19,468 nt of DNA from Desulfuromonadaceae bacterium (GCA_016744555.1 JADGED010000018.1:1-19468); one strand, 5' to 3'; shown: positions 1-7,709, numbered from the stretch's first letter. The notes: generated from the sequence alone by a model not told the origin. Translations and numbers: made by a program.

Positions 1-127
1 GCTCTATGTGCAGGCGGGAGGCGGTGTTGTTGCAGACTCGGTGCCGCAATTGGAATGGAAGGAAACCATGAATAAAGCACGAGCTATTTTTCGCGCAGCG
101 AATATGGTTCAGAAAAAGCAGCTTTGA
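1..127 (+). CDS. trpE: Anthranilate synthase component I, C-terminal fragment
   Basis: This is the 3' end of a gene that enters from the left edge. Reading from base 2, it gives 41 residues ending in ...NMVQKKQL and a TGA stop at 125-127. The segment YVQAGGGVVADSVPQLEWKET is the typical end of the chorismate-binding domain of TrpE-type enzymes, in which a conserved glycine-rich strand is followed by the final helix. The enzyme aminates chorismate to anthranilate using ammonia supplied by TrpG. The gene directly downstream is trpG, and its Shine-Dalgarno overlaps this stop codon, which supports trpE over the related pabB. The catalytic core lies outside the window, so it cannot be checked. Confidence 0.9.
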   Translation, partial: LYVQAGGGVVADSVPQLEWKETMNKARAIFRAANMVQKKQL

Positions 128-131
128 GGAG
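126..131 (+). promoter_or_regulatory. trpG ribosome binding site overlapping the trpE stop
   Basis: GAGGAG at 126-131 shares bases with the trpE TGA stop (125-127) and lies 5 nt before the trpG ATG at 137. This arrangement favours translational coupling, which would keep the two anthranilate synthase subunits in balance. Confidence 0.8.
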
Positions 132-136
132 TCACC

Positions 137-706
137 ATGTTATTAATGATAGATAATTACGATTCTTTTACCTATAACTTAGTGCAGTACTTTATGGAGC
201 TGGGTGAAGAGGTAAAGGTCGTTAGAAATGATAAGCTTACCCTTGATGACATTGAGCATATGGCTCCCGACCACTTGGTCATCTCTCCGGGACCATGTAC
301 CCCGAACGAGGCAGGCATTTCGGTTGCGGCAATAGAACGGTTTGCTGGCAAAATCCCCCTGTTGGGGATTTGTCTCGGTCATCAATCGATAACTGCCGCT
401 TTTGGCGGTAAGGTGGTGCGTGCGGATCGCTTGATGCATGGTAAAACCAGCCCCATAATTCACGATGGCAGTTCCCTTTATAAGAATATACCCAATCCAT
501 TTACCGCTACCCGGTACCATTCTCTAATAGCAGAGCGAGAAAGTTTCCCCGACTGTTTGGATATTACCGCTTGGACCGAAGAGGGGGAGATAATGGGTTT
601 GCAACATAAAGAGTTGCCGGTATATGGGGTGCAGTTTCATCCCGAATCGATATTAACTACCGATGGCATGACGCTGTTGGGTAATTTTTTAGCAGCAAGC
701 GAATAA
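137..706 (+). CDS. trpG: Anthranilate synthase component II, glutamine amidotransferase
   Basis: The protein has 189 residues, the usual length for a free-standing TrpG/PabA class I glutamine amidotransferase. It releases ammonia from glutamine and passes it to TrpE. The N-terminus MLLMIDNYDSFTYNLVQYF is characteristic of the family. The nucleophile is Cys79 in GICLGHQ, and the other triad members are His168 and Glu170 in the HPES motif. The oxyanion-hole region is SPGPCTPNEAG, near residue 50. The start is fixed by GAGGAG five bases upstream. In many bacteria one such subunit also serves PabB in folate synthesis; no separate pabA is visible here, so a dual role is possible but is inference. 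A repeat element, not trpD, follows directly. Confidence 0.97.
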   Translation: MLLMIDNYDSFTYNLVQYFMELGEEVKVVRNDKLTLDDIEHMAPDHLVISPGPCTPNEAGISVAAIERFAGKIPLLGICLGHQSITAAFGGKVVRADRLMHGKTSPIIHDGSSLYKNIPNPFTATRYHSLIAERESFPDCLDITAWTEEGEIMGLQHKELPVYGVQFHPESILTTDGMTLLGNFLAASE

Positions 707-718
707 CTTAAACCTTTT

Positions 719-894
719 GCCACCAAGGCACCAAGGGCACCAAGAAATCATAATATTAACGGAGAGACGCTGAGGTCAGAGAGAAAAGCGTTTTGAGGTT
801 TTAAAACTCAAAAAGGTCTGACTTTGCTATGCATCTCTCCGCCTCTCCGTTAAGGTAGGTTTGCCCTTCTTGGTGTCCTTAGCGCCTTGGTGGC
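719..894. repeat. 176-bp coaxial imperfect inverted repeat (MITE-like or REP-like element)
   Basis: The trpG-trpD spacer is almost entirely one nested inverted repeat. The outer arms at 719-746 and 867-894 are 28 nt each and match at 25 of 28 positions (GCCACCAAGG... against ...CCTTGGTGGC). Nested pairs share the same centre near 805: TTAACGGAGAG (756-766) with CTCTCCGTTAA (843-853), GTCAGA (775-780) with TCTGAC (817-822), and TTTTGAG (791-797) with CTCAAAA (807-813) around TTTTAAAA. There is no credible reading frame; the open frames on either strand are shadows. I recall similar accaaggc/ggagag palindromes scattered in proteobacterial genomes, but no search was run. No clear target-site duplication was seen. 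Transcribed, the region would form a long hairpin inside the trp message. Confidence 0.85.
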
Positions 895-918
895 TAAATA
901 GATTTAGATTGTGAAAAT

Positions 919-922
919 GGAG
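919..922 (+). promoter_or_regulatory. Ribosome binding site that decides the trpD start
   Basis: GGAG at 919-922 lies 6 nt before ATG 929. The alternative in-frame starts GTG 911 and ATG 917 have only repeat-derived sequence upstream and no Shine-Dalgarno. Confidence 0.75.
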
Positions 923-928
923 TTTTCG

Positions 929-1978
929 ATGATTAAAGCAGCAATTGCGAAAATAGTGGAACAGCAAGATCTTAGCGAAGCTGAAATGATTGATGTGATG
1001 AATCAGATTATGGGTGGCGAAGCGACCGATTCCCAGATTGGCGCATTTATCACGGCATTGCGGATGAAGGGTGAAACCATTCCCGAAATTATTGGTGCTG
1101 CGCGGGTAATGCGTGATCGCGCTACTCCGATTCAAGTTGGCGATGTCGTTGATATTGATCGTGACGATATTAATCTTGATCGTGAAACTATTCTCGACAC
1201 TTGTGGCACCGGTGGCAGCGGAACCCGCAGTTTTAATATATCGACAACCGTTGCTATCGTCGTTGCAGCATGTGGGGCAAAAGTTGCCAAGCATGGTAAT
1301 CGTAGTGTTTCGTCCGCATGTGGTAGCGCCGATGTTCTTGAAAAGCTGGGGGTTAAGTTGGACGTTTCCCCAGCTAAGGTTGCTGAATCGATCAACGAAA
1401 TTGGGGTCGGGTTCTTGTTTGCTCCGGCACTGCATGGGGCAATGAAGCACGCAATTGGACCGCGGCGTGAAATTGGTATCCGTACCATATTCAATGTTCT
1501 TGGCCCACTAACCAATCCTGCTGCTGCCGACCGGCAGGTGTTGGGGGTATATCGTGCCGACTTGGTGGAACCGTTAGCGCAGGTGCTACAGCAGCTTGGT
1601 TGCCAACGGGGATTTGTGGTTCACGGCGAAGACGGAATGGATGAAATAACCTTGACTGGCCCAACTTTGATCGCTGCGATTAGTGGCGAGATCGTCGAGG
1701 TGCATAGCATCTCCCCAGAGGCCTTTGGCTTTGAGCGTTGCAAATTAGAAGATTTACAGGGTGGTGATGCCGAGGAGAATGCTGCAATTATTAACGCTAT
1801 TCTTGCCGGAGAAACTGGGCCGAAGCTCGATATTGTTTTATTGAACAGTGCCTACGCACTGGTTGCTGCCGGTTTAGCTAACGGTGTTGACGCCGGTATT
1901 GCCATGGCTCGAGATGCTATTGCCAGCGGTAAAGCGCAAGCAACCTTGGCCGATTTGATCAAAATTACCAACAGTTAA
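929..1978 (+). CDS. trpD: Anthranilate phosphoribosyltransferase
   Basis: TrpD joins anthranilate to phosphoribosyl pyrophosphate, giving phosphoribosyl-anthranilate. From ATG 929 the protein has 349 residues, normal for the family. The frame is open from GTG 911, but ATG 929 has a well-placed GGAG and begins MIKAAIAKIVEQQDLSEAEM, as TrpD proteins do. The PRPP-binding glycine motif GTGGSG is at about residues 93-98, and KHGNRSVSS, which contacts substrate and magnesium, is at about 121-129. The helical N-terminal domain and the NVLGPLTNP segment are also present. There is no TrpG fusion, unlike in enterobacteria. The gene is separated from trpG by a long inverted repeat and from trpC by a 126-bp spacer. 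Confidence 0.97.
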   Translation: MIKAAIAKIVEQQDLSEAEMIDVMNQIMGGEATDSQIGAFITALRMKGETIPEIIGAARVMRDRATPIQVGDVVDIDRDDINLDRETILDTCGTGGSGTRSFNISTTVAIVVAACGAKVAKHGNRSVSSACGSADVLEKLGVKLDVSPAKVAESINEIGVGFLFAPALHGAMKHAIGPRREIGIRTIFNVLGPLTNPAAADRQVLGVYRADLVEPLAQVLQQLGCQRGFVVHGEDGMDEITLTGPTLIAAISGEIVEVHSISPEAFGFERCKLEDLQGGDAEENAAIINAILAGETGPKLDIVLLNSAYALVAAGLANGVDAGIAMARDAIASGKAQATLADLIKITNS

Positions 1979-1987
1979 AAACCAGAC

Positions 1988-2033
1988 TCCCTCTCCCCAA
2001 TGGAGAAGGTGGCCGTAGGGCGGATGAGGGGGA
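1988..2033. repeat. Short REP-like palindromic motif
   Basis: The trpD-trpC spacer contains a motif with CCCTCTCC near its left end and GGATGAGGG near its right end. The inner hairpin pairs TCTCC (1992-1996) with GGAGA (2002-2006). Similar ccctctcc...gatgaggg motifs are, from memory, common dispersed intergenic repeats in proteobacteria. It is too short and weak to call a terminator, since no T-tract follows. Confidence 0.5.
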
Positions 2034-2104
2034 AGCCGTTAGCGATTTCATCACCCTAGTAGTGGAAATATCATAAATCGTACAACCAGAAAGTTAAACT
2101 TGAA

Positions 2105-2884
2105 ATGATTCTCGATCAAATACTCGCAACCAAGCAAACCGAAATAGCTGCCGACAGTAGCAAGTTATCACTTATAGAACTGCAGCAGATGGTCGCCGAT
2201 TGTGGCCCAACCCGCGGTTTTGCTGCTAAGTTGCGTCAAACCTCAGCAGATGGTACCGCTATTATTGCCGAGGTGAAAAAGGGGTCACCGTCCAAAGGGA
2301 TAATCCGCGCCGATTTTGATCCGGTCGCCATCGCCAAAAGCTATGAGGCTGGTGGGGCTAGTTGTTTGTCGGTGCTGACCGATGTCAGTTATTTTCACGG
2401 TTCCCTCGATTATTTGCAGCAAATCCGCTCTGTTGTCGGGCTGCCGCTGTTGCGTAAAGACTTTATTGTCGATCCTTATCAGGTGTTTCAAGCTCGGGTT
2501 GCCGGTGCTGATGCTATTTTGTTGATCGCCTCTGCCTTGGATGACCAGCAGTTGTTGGAGTTGGCTCAGCTAGCCAGAGAATTGCAACTGGATACTTTGC
2601 TGGAAGTGCATGACGCTGCGGAGTTGGAGCGGGCGTTGCCGTTGCCGGTCGATTTGATTGGGATCAATAATCGCAATTTGCAGACCTTCGTTACCGATTT
2701 GGCAGTTTCCGAGCAATTAGCCCCGCAGATTCCAGCAGCGCAGTTGGCTGTAGCCGAAAGTGGTATTCATAGTCGTGTCGATATTGAGCGTTTGCAGCAA
2801 GCAGGGGCGGGGGCGTTTTTGATTGGTGAGAGTTTGATGCGGGAAGATGATATTGAGGGGAAATTGCGGGAATTGTTAGGATAG
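2105..2884 (+). CDS. trpC: Indole-3-glycerol phosphate synthase
   Basis: The protein has 259 residues, a monofunctional TrpC of normal size. It closes the ring of carboxyphenylamino-deoxyribulose phosphate to give indole-3-glycerol phosphate. It is a TIM barrel with the hallmark motifs EVKKGSPSKG (residues 56-65, including a catalytic lysine), LRKDFIVDPYQ, ALLLIAS-like strand AILLIASAL, LLEVHD, and GINNRNL, followed by the phosphate-binding AESGI and LIGESLM loops. The start MILDQILATK matches the family, although the Shine-Dalgarno upstream is weak. It is not fused to trpF, which lies 636 bp downstream behind a hairpin-rich element. The next enzyme pair in the pathway, TrpA and TrpB, uses its product. 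Confidence 0.97.
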   Translation: MILDQILATKQTEIAADSSKLSLIELQQMVADCGPTRGFAAKLRQTSADGTAIIAEVKKGSPSKGIIRADFDPVAIAKSYEAGGASCLSVLTDVSYFHGSLDYLQQIRSVVGLPLLRKDFIVDPYQVFQARVAGADAILLIASALDDQQLLELAQLARELQLDTLLEVHDAAELERALPLPVDLIGINNRNLQTFVTDLAVSEQLAPQIPAAQLAVAESGIHSRVDIERLQQAGAGAFLIGESLMREDDIEGKLRELLG

Positions 2885-3520
2885 TTTTGTTGACTTTTTA
2901 GAGTCAAGACCGTCGGTTCGCGGACCGACAGCCGCCGTCCTTTTTGTCCAAGCCAACAAAAAGGAAGCAAAAAATGGCTTTTTTATTACTGTCGCTAGAG
3001 TTTCTACCGTACCTTGGCTGGAGGAGTTAGCAAAATGTTCTCGGCTTCGTTGCAACTCTCCGGAATTGTTACGGGCGGGCGTCGGGGAAGTTAGAGTACG
3101 TTTGATTGTGAAATTTCGTTCCTCGCCTAACGAAGCGCAGGCGCTTCTAATGGCGAACGGGTCAAGAACAAAGGCAAGAACAAAGGCAGGAACAAAGGCA
3201 GGAACAAAGACAAATGGATAAACTGGCCTTGCTTTTGACTTGTCCCCCCGTGTGACGCCGCCGGAATGAAAGCGGCGCTTGGCGAAACAGAGCGGGAAAT
3301 GTTTGAGGCGCAGCCGAGTTTTTGCCGCTCCGCCAAGAGCAGATTTCATGGAGGGAACCTGCCATCGCCTGAGGCTATGGCAGGCAAGGAGTTCGGGCGT
3401 ATTTCTTTGCTTCGTTTCTTTGGACGCACAAAGAAATGAAGGCGTCGAGCGGGGCCGCAACCCCCGCGACCTTGACCTTGAAATTGTTTTGAACGTAACA
3501 CTCGGATACATATTTAATAT
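2885..3520. repeat. 636-bp hairpin-rich noncoding element between trpC and trpF
   Basis: This stretch has no convincing gene. It contains at least seven hairpins: TGACT/AGTCA (2891-2906), GTCGGT/ACCGAC (2912-2929), CCTTTTTGT/ACAAAAAGG (2939-2964), GAAGCGC/GCGCTTC with an outer CGCC/GGCG (3124-3155), CGCCGC/GCGGCG (3256-3277), CCTGCCAT/ATGGCAGG (3358-3384), TTTCTTTG/CAAAGAAA (3415-3436), plus a GC-rich bulged stem (3444-3470). Long frames exist on the minus strand, but they are low-complexity and hydrophobic only through a 12-bp tandem repeat. The minus-strand translation around FLCASKETKQR resembles spurious proteins often annotated from a dispersed repeat, from memory. It may be a composite of several repeat units. 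The trpF ATG follows directly, with only a poor Shine-Dalgarno. Confidence 0.7.
3163..3210. repeat. Four tandem 12-bp repeats
   Basis: Four consecutive 12-bp units are seen at 3163-3174, 3175-3186, 3187-3198 and 3199-3210. The consensus is CARGAACAAAGG; the first two are identical, the third differs at one position and the fourth at two. The period is a multiple of three, so frames crossing it stay open, which explains the repeated FVPA-like minus-strand translation. Confidence 0.9.
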
Positions 3521-4144
3521 ATGACGACAAAAATAAAAATATGCGGTATCACCAATATCGAAGACGCCCTCTTTGCCGCCAACGCCGGTGCCGACGCCCT
3601 GGGTTTTGTTTTTTACCCCAAGAGCCCCCGTAACGTCGCCCTCGAGGTTGTCAAAGAAATCGTAGCGGCATTGCCACCGTTTATAACCACCGTTGGCCTA
3701 TTTGTTAACGCCACGGCAGAAACAATTAGACAGACCATGCTACATACCGGTCTGGATACCGTGCAACTGCACGGTGATGAAACCCCAAAGGATTGTTGCC
3801 TACCTCCACACCGGGTGATTAAAGCCGTACGGGTAAAAGGTGCCAGTTCCCTGGTTAATGTAGACCAGTATAAGGTTTCGGCATTGTTGCTGGATGCTTG
3901 GAATGACAAACACTACGGCGGCACAGGAGAAAGCTTTGATTGGCAATTGGCAAAACAATATACGGCGCAGCTACCGTTAATTTTAGCTGGCGGGTTGCAT
4001 CCCGGTAACGTTGCAGAGGCGGTAGCGCAAGTTGCACCATATGCCGTTGACGTTTCCAGTGGGGTGGAAAAGCAGCCCGGAATTAAAGATCACGATAAAA
4101 TTTACAAATTTATTCAGCAGGTAAAAACTGCTGACGCACGCTAG
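3521..4144 (+). CDS. trpF: Phosphoribosylanthranilate isomerase
   Basis: The protein has 207 residues, the usual size for a monofunctional TrpF. It catalyses the Amadori rearrangement of phosphoribosylanthranilate, the step between TrpD and TrpC. The catalytic cysteine is Cys8 in KICGIT and the catalytic aspartate is Asp125 in LLLDAW. QLHGDE (82-87), the phosphate-binding LAGGLHPGNV, and VDVSSGVE near the C-terminus complete the TIM-barrel signature. ATG 3521 gives the expected N-terminus, but no good Shine-Dalgarno precedes it, perhaps because the upstream repeat element has replaced the native spacer (inference). The trpB start follows after 10 bases. Confidence 0.97.
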   Translation: MTTKIKICGITNIEDALFAANAGADALGFVFYPKSPRNVALEVVKEIVAALPPFITTVGLFVNATAETIRQTMLHTGLDTVQLHGDETPKDCCLPPHRVIKAVRVKGASSLVNVDQYKVSALLLDAWNDKHYGGTGESFDWQLAKQYTAQLPLILAGGLHPGNVAEAVAQVAPYAVDVSSGVEKQPGIKDHDKIYKFIQQVKTADAR

Positions 4145-4154
4145 GAACTTTTAT

Positions 4155-5363
4155 ATGAATTATCAATATCCCGACGCCCGTGGCCACTTTGGCGAATACG
4201 GTGGTCGCTATGTAGCCGAAACCTTGATGCCGGCATTGTTGGAGTTGGAACAAGCATATGCTGAGGCAAAAGCTGACCCCGAATTTCAGCGTGAATTTGA
4301 CTATTATTTGCGCAACTATGTCGGTCGTCCTAGCCCCTTGTATTTTGCTGAGCGGTTAACGCAAGAGCTGGGTGGGGCGAAAATCTACCTTAAGCGGGAA
4401 GATTTGAATCATACTGGTGCCCATAAGGTAAATAATACTGTTGGCCAGATTTTACTGGCTAAACGGATGGGGAAGAAGAAGGTAATTGCTGAAACTGGTG
4501 CTGGCCAGCACGGCGTTGCTACCGCGACTGTGGCCGCCTTGTTTGGGATGGAATGTGAAGTCTTCATGGGTAAAGAAGACATCCGCCGGCAGGCACTGAA
4601 TGTCTTTCGGATGAAGCTTCTCGGGGCAAAAGTAATAGAGGTTACCAGTGGCACCGCAACGTTAAAAGATGCCATGAACGATGCCCTGCGTCACTGGGTA
4701 ACTCATGTGCGAGACACTTTTTATGTTATCGGTACTGTAGCTGGACCCCATCCATATCCAGAGTTAGTCCGTGATTTCCAATCTGTAATTGGTACCGAGG
4801 CGAAACAGCAATTGCAAGAAGCCGAAGGCCGTTTGCCAGATGTCGCTGTGGCATGCATCGGCGGGGGGTCCAATGCCATGGGGCTATTTTATCCTTTTAT
4901 TGACGATGCCACGGTCGATCTTTTAGGGGTGGAAGCTGCTGGCCTTGGAGTTGATACCGACAAGCATGCCGCCTCAATTTCTGCTGGTAGCCCCGGAGTT
5001 TTGCATGGCAATAAAACCTACTTGTTGCAAGATGATGATGGCCAAATTCAGCATGCCCACTCTATTTCCGCCGGGCTCGATTATCCTGGCGTTGGTCCAG
5101 AGCATGCCCTGCTAAATGATATCGAACGTGCAGAATATGTTTCGGTTACCGATGATGAAGCGTTGGATGCATTTCAAAAGTTAACCAAGGTAGAAGGGAT
5201 TATCCCCGCTCTAGAAAGTGCCCATGCCATTGCTCAGGTGATAAAACTTGCGCCGACACTGGGTAAAGATAAAATTTTGCTAGTCTCTTTGTCGGGAAGG
5301 GGTGATAAAGATATGCACACCGTAGCCGACGCACTTGAAGAAAGGTTAAAGGCACAAGGCTAA
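4155..5363 (+). CDS. trpB: Tryptophan synthase beta subunit
   Basis: The protein has 402 residues, typical for a TrpB1-type beta chain. This PLP enzyme condenses indole with serine to make tryptophan, working with TrpA in an alpha2-beta2 complex. The PLP lysine is Lys91 in HTGAHKVNN. The phosphate-binding loop is GGGSNAMG, near residue 236. ETGAGQHGVA and the C-terminal LVSLSGRGDKD are also present. A GGAA sequence lies about 8 bases before the ATG. The gene follows trpF closely, but it is split from its partner trpA by a helicase gene. Most bacteria have trpB and trpA adjacent. Confidence 0.98.
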   Translation: MNYQYPDARGHFGEYGGRYVAETLMPALLELEQAYAEAKADPEFQREFDYYLRNYVGRPSPLYFAERLTQELGGAKIYLKREDLNHTGAHKVNNTVGQILLAKRMGKKKVIAETGAGQHGVATATVAALFGMECEVFMGKEDIRRQALNVFRMKLLGAKVIEVTSGTATLKDAMNDALRHWVTHVRDTFYVIGTVAGPHPYPELVRDFQSVIGTEAKQQLQEAEGRLPDVAVACIGGGSNAMGLFYPFIDDATVDLLGVEAAGLGVDTDKHAASISAGSPGVLHGNKTYLLQDDDGQIQHAHSISAGLDYPGVGPEHALLNDIERAEYVSVTDDEALDAFQKLTKVEGIIPALESAHAIAQVIKLAPTLGKDKILLVSLSGRGDKDMHTVADALEERLKAQG

Positions 5364-5369
5364 AGGACA

Positions 5370-5398
5370 AAGGTTAAGGCCCTAAAACCTTAAACCTT
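5370..5398. repeat. Imperfect inverted repeat after trpB
   Basis: AAGGTTAAGG (5370-5379) pairs with CCTTAAACCTT (5388-5398) with one unpaired base. The surroundings (about 5341-5411) are rich in AAGG/CCTT hexamers, including the end of trpB. It lies between trpB and the helicase and has no T-tract, so it is more likely a dispersed repeat than a terminator. Confidence 0.5.
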
Positions 5399-5425
5399 GA
5401 ACCTTTTACCTTGCTCCTATGTTCT

Positions 5426-6724
5426 ATGAAATTTACCGAATTAAACTTGCCCGAAGAGGTGCAACAGGGAGTCACTGTCGCGGGGTTTGAATCTTTAACT
5501 CCAGTACAGGAAAAATCTATTCCGCTGGCGTTGACTGGCAAGGACGTTGCCGCTCAGGCACAGACAGGTACCGGTAAAACAGCGGCATTTTTAATCTCAC
5601 TATTTTGTCGGCTGCTGAGTAGTAAAAAATCTACTAGTAATAACCCTCGGGCTCTGGTGATGGCTCCTACCCGTGAATTGGTGGTGCAAATTTGTGCCGA
5701 TGCCGAATCACTGGGTAAGCATACCGGGTTGAAGGTGCAGCCGATATTTGGTGGAGTTGATTACGAAAAACAGCGGCAGGCGCTTAAGGATGGGGTCGAT
5801 ATTATTGTCGCCACTCCTGGACGGTTGATCGATTATTATAAGCAGCGGGTATTTTCGATGAATCGGGTTGAAGCTTTGGTTATTGATGAAGCTGACCGCA
5901 TGTTTGATATGGGTTTTATTAAAGATTTACGCTATATCCTACGACAATTACCGCCGTTTGAAAAACGCCAAACAATGCTTTTTTCTGCCACCTTATCTCC
6001 GCAGGTGATGGAACTTGCCTACGAATTTATGGATTTACCCGAGCGGGTTGAGATTGCACCGGAAAAAGTTACTGCCGATGGTATTGATCAGATTCTATAT
6101 CATGTCTCTTGCCGCGAGAAGTTTGCTCTGTTGTTGGGTTTGATGCAGCGTCATAAGGACATGGAACGGGTAATGCTGTTTATTAATACCAAGGTTGAAG
6201 GGGAGCGCTTGAATGCGCTGCTGGCGGCCAATGGGGCTTCAAGTGCAATTTTGTCGGGAGATATCCCGCAAAAGAAACGGATGCGAATTCTCGAACAATT
6301 CAAAATGGGGGCGATAACCCATTTGGTCGCTACCGATGTAGCATCCCGTGGTATCCATATTGATGGCGTTACCCACGTTATTAATTACGATCTGCCGCAG
6401 GATCGTGAAGATTATGTTCATCGTATTGGCCGCACCGCACGGGCTGGTGCACGCGGGCAGGCAATCAGCTTTGCCGATGAAGAGATGGTGTACATCCTTG
6501 ATGAAATTGAAGCCTATCTGGGTAAAAAAATTCCGAGTGAAATGCCACTGGACGAAGACTTCTGTTTCAGTTATAAACGCGCCCAGCCAAAGCGCAAACG
6601 GCCACCGGTAGATAAAAAACCTGCTGGCACCAAAAAACGGCGTCCACCACGGCGGCGACCAAATAAGAAAGCAACGCAGCCAAATGGTAGTGGCGGTGGA
6701 GATAAAACTCCCCCTAAAGGGTAG
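5426..6724 (+). CDS. DEAD-box ATP-dependent RNA helicase (RhlB/RhlE-like)
   Basis: This is a 432-residue DEAD-box helicase that unwinds RNA using ATP. The frame is open from TTG 5411, but ATG 5426 gives the family-typical start MKFTELNLP; neither has a clear Shine-Dalgarno. Motifs appear in order: the Q motif GFESLTPVQ, motif I AQTGTGKT (45-52), PTREL (81-85), ATPGR, motif II DEAD (154-157), motif III SAT (187-189), then ATDVASRGIHID and HRIGRTARAG in the second RecA domain. A strongly basic tail rich in lysine, arginine and proline (about 385-432) probably adds RNA affinity, as in RhlB and RhlE relatives. Which subfamily it belongs to is not certain. Its position inside the trp operon is odd and its cellular role is unknown. 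Confidence 0.93.
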   Translation: MKFTELNLPEEVQQGVTVAGFESLTPVQEKSIPLALTGKDVAAQAQTGTGKTAAFLISLFCRLLSSKKSTSNNPRALVMAPTRELVVQICADAESLGKHTGLKVQPIFGGVDYEKQRQALKDGVDIIVATPGRLIDYYKQRVFSMNRVEALVIDEADRMFDMGFIKDLRYILRQLPPFEKRQTMLFSATLSPQVMELAYEFMDLPERVEIAPEKVTADGIDQILYHVSCREKFALLLGLMQRHKDMERVMLFINTKVEGERLNALLAANGASSAILSGDIPQKKRMRILEQFKMGAITHLVATDVASRGIHIDGVTHVINYDLPQDREDYVHRIGRTARAGARGQAISFADEEMVYILDEIEAYLGKKIPSEMPLDEDFCFSYKRAQPKRKRPPVDKKPAGTKKRRPPRRRPNKKATQPNGSGGGDKTPPKG

Positions 6725-6814
6725 ATAACTAAGAAAATGATTGAAACATATAGTGGTATTCAATTAAACTTAGCGATCGACGTTTGTAAGATTTAAGTAG
6801 CAAGGAAAGAATTT

Positions 6815-7612
6815 ATGTCACGGATTGAAGCAACTTTTGCAGCCTTGGAACAGCGAAAAGAGACCGCACTAATACCATTTATTACTGCAGGTGATCCAAG
6901 TTTGGAAACTACGCTAGAGTTGATTCATACCTTGAGCAGCGCAGGTGCCGATGTGATTGAACTCGGCATGCCGTTTTCTGATCCAATGGCAGATGGGCCG
7001 ACGATTCAAGCGGCTTCAGAGCGCTCCTTGGCTGTGGGGACTACCATTGCTCAGGTGTTGCAACTTGTTACTGAGGTACGTAAGACCAATCAGGTGCCAT
7101 TGGTATTGATGGGCTATTACAACCCTATCTTTCATTATGGTACCGAACGCTTTGTTAAGGATGCTGCCGCTGCCGGAGTAGATGCCTTATTGTTGGTCGA
7201 TTTGCCCCCAGAAGAGGCTGATGAAATTAACCAATATTTGGTCTCTACTGAAATTGACCTGATCACTTTATTGGCACCAACAACACCCGTAGAGCGGATG
7301 CAACGTTTGGCTGCAGCAGCCAAAGGGTATATCTATTACGTCTCCATGACCGGTGTTACCGGAGCACAAAAAATAGCGCCGGAAGATATTAGGGCTGCTG
7401 TTGTTGAGTTAAAAGGTTATGCCAAGGTGCCTGTAGGCGTCGGTTTTGGAATTTCCACGGCCGCCGATGCCAGTGCAGTTGGAGCGTTTGCCGATGGCGT
7501 TGTCGTGGGTAGTGCATTAGTTAAAATAATCGAAAAATATGGGCAAAGCGAACAGTTACTGCCCGAAGTTGCAAAATTTATCGTTGAACTTAAGGCCTCT
7601 ATTGTCAGTTAG
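6815..7612 (+). CDS. trpA: Tryptophan synthase alpha subunit
   Basis: The protein has 265 residues, standard for TrpA. It cleaves indole-3-glycerol phosphate into indole and glyceraldehyde-3-phosphate and channels the indole to TrpB. The catalytic residues are Glu49 (in IELGMPFSDP) and Asp60 (in ADGPTIQ), at the same numbers as in the Escherichia coli enzyme. FITAGDPS, MGYYNP, YYVSMTGVTG and the phosphate-binding VGFGIS and GVVVGSALV segments are also present. AAGGAAAG lies upstream at good spacing for ATG 6815. It is the last trp gene. The 90-bp gap to the helicase contains a weak promoter-like pair (TTGAAA 6741, TAAACT 6765), so some independent transcription is possible. Confidence 0.98.
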   Translation: MSRIEATFAALEQRKETALIPFITAGDPSLETTLELIHTLSSAGADVIELGMPFSDPMADGPTIQAASERSLAVGTTIAQVLQLVTEVRKTNQVPLVLMGYYNPIFHYGTERFVKDAAAAGVDALLLVDLPPEEADEINQYLVSTEIDLITLLAPTTPVERMQRLAAAAKGYIYYVSMTGVTGAQKIAPEDIRAAVVELKGYAKVPVGVGFGISTAADASAVGAFADGVVVGSALVKIIEKYGQSEQLLPEVAKFIVELKASIVS

Positions 7613-7709
7613 TATGGTAAGCAACTGTACTGCAGCCTGATACAGGTTAAATGTCGTCTCACTGTAGGTTTGATGGTTTTACGGTGGGTGAAAACCAAAA
7701 GGATTTTTT

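Noticed and set aside
827..1450. A 207-codon minus-strand frame over the trpG-trpD repeat and trpD
   Set aside because: It is antisense to a well-supported trpD and its translation matches no family I recognise.
3163..3210. CRISPR-like tandem array
   Set aside because: The units are only 12 bp with no spacers between them, so it is a simple tandem repeat.
2876..3511. A 211-codon minus-strand frame across the trpC-trpF spacer
   Set aside because: It crosses many hairpins and a 12-bp tandem repeat, is low-complexity, overlaps the end of trpC and has no recognisable domain. It looks like a spurious translation of repeat DNA.
6239..6763. A 174-codon minus-strand frame opposite the helicase
   Set aside because: It is a shadow of the helicase gene, with no ribosome binding site or domain.
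6741..6770. TTGAAA/TAAACT promoter-like pair before trpA
   Set aside because: The boxes are weak and the spacer is 18 nt. It is possible but not distinguishable from chance, so it is only mentioned in the trpA entry.
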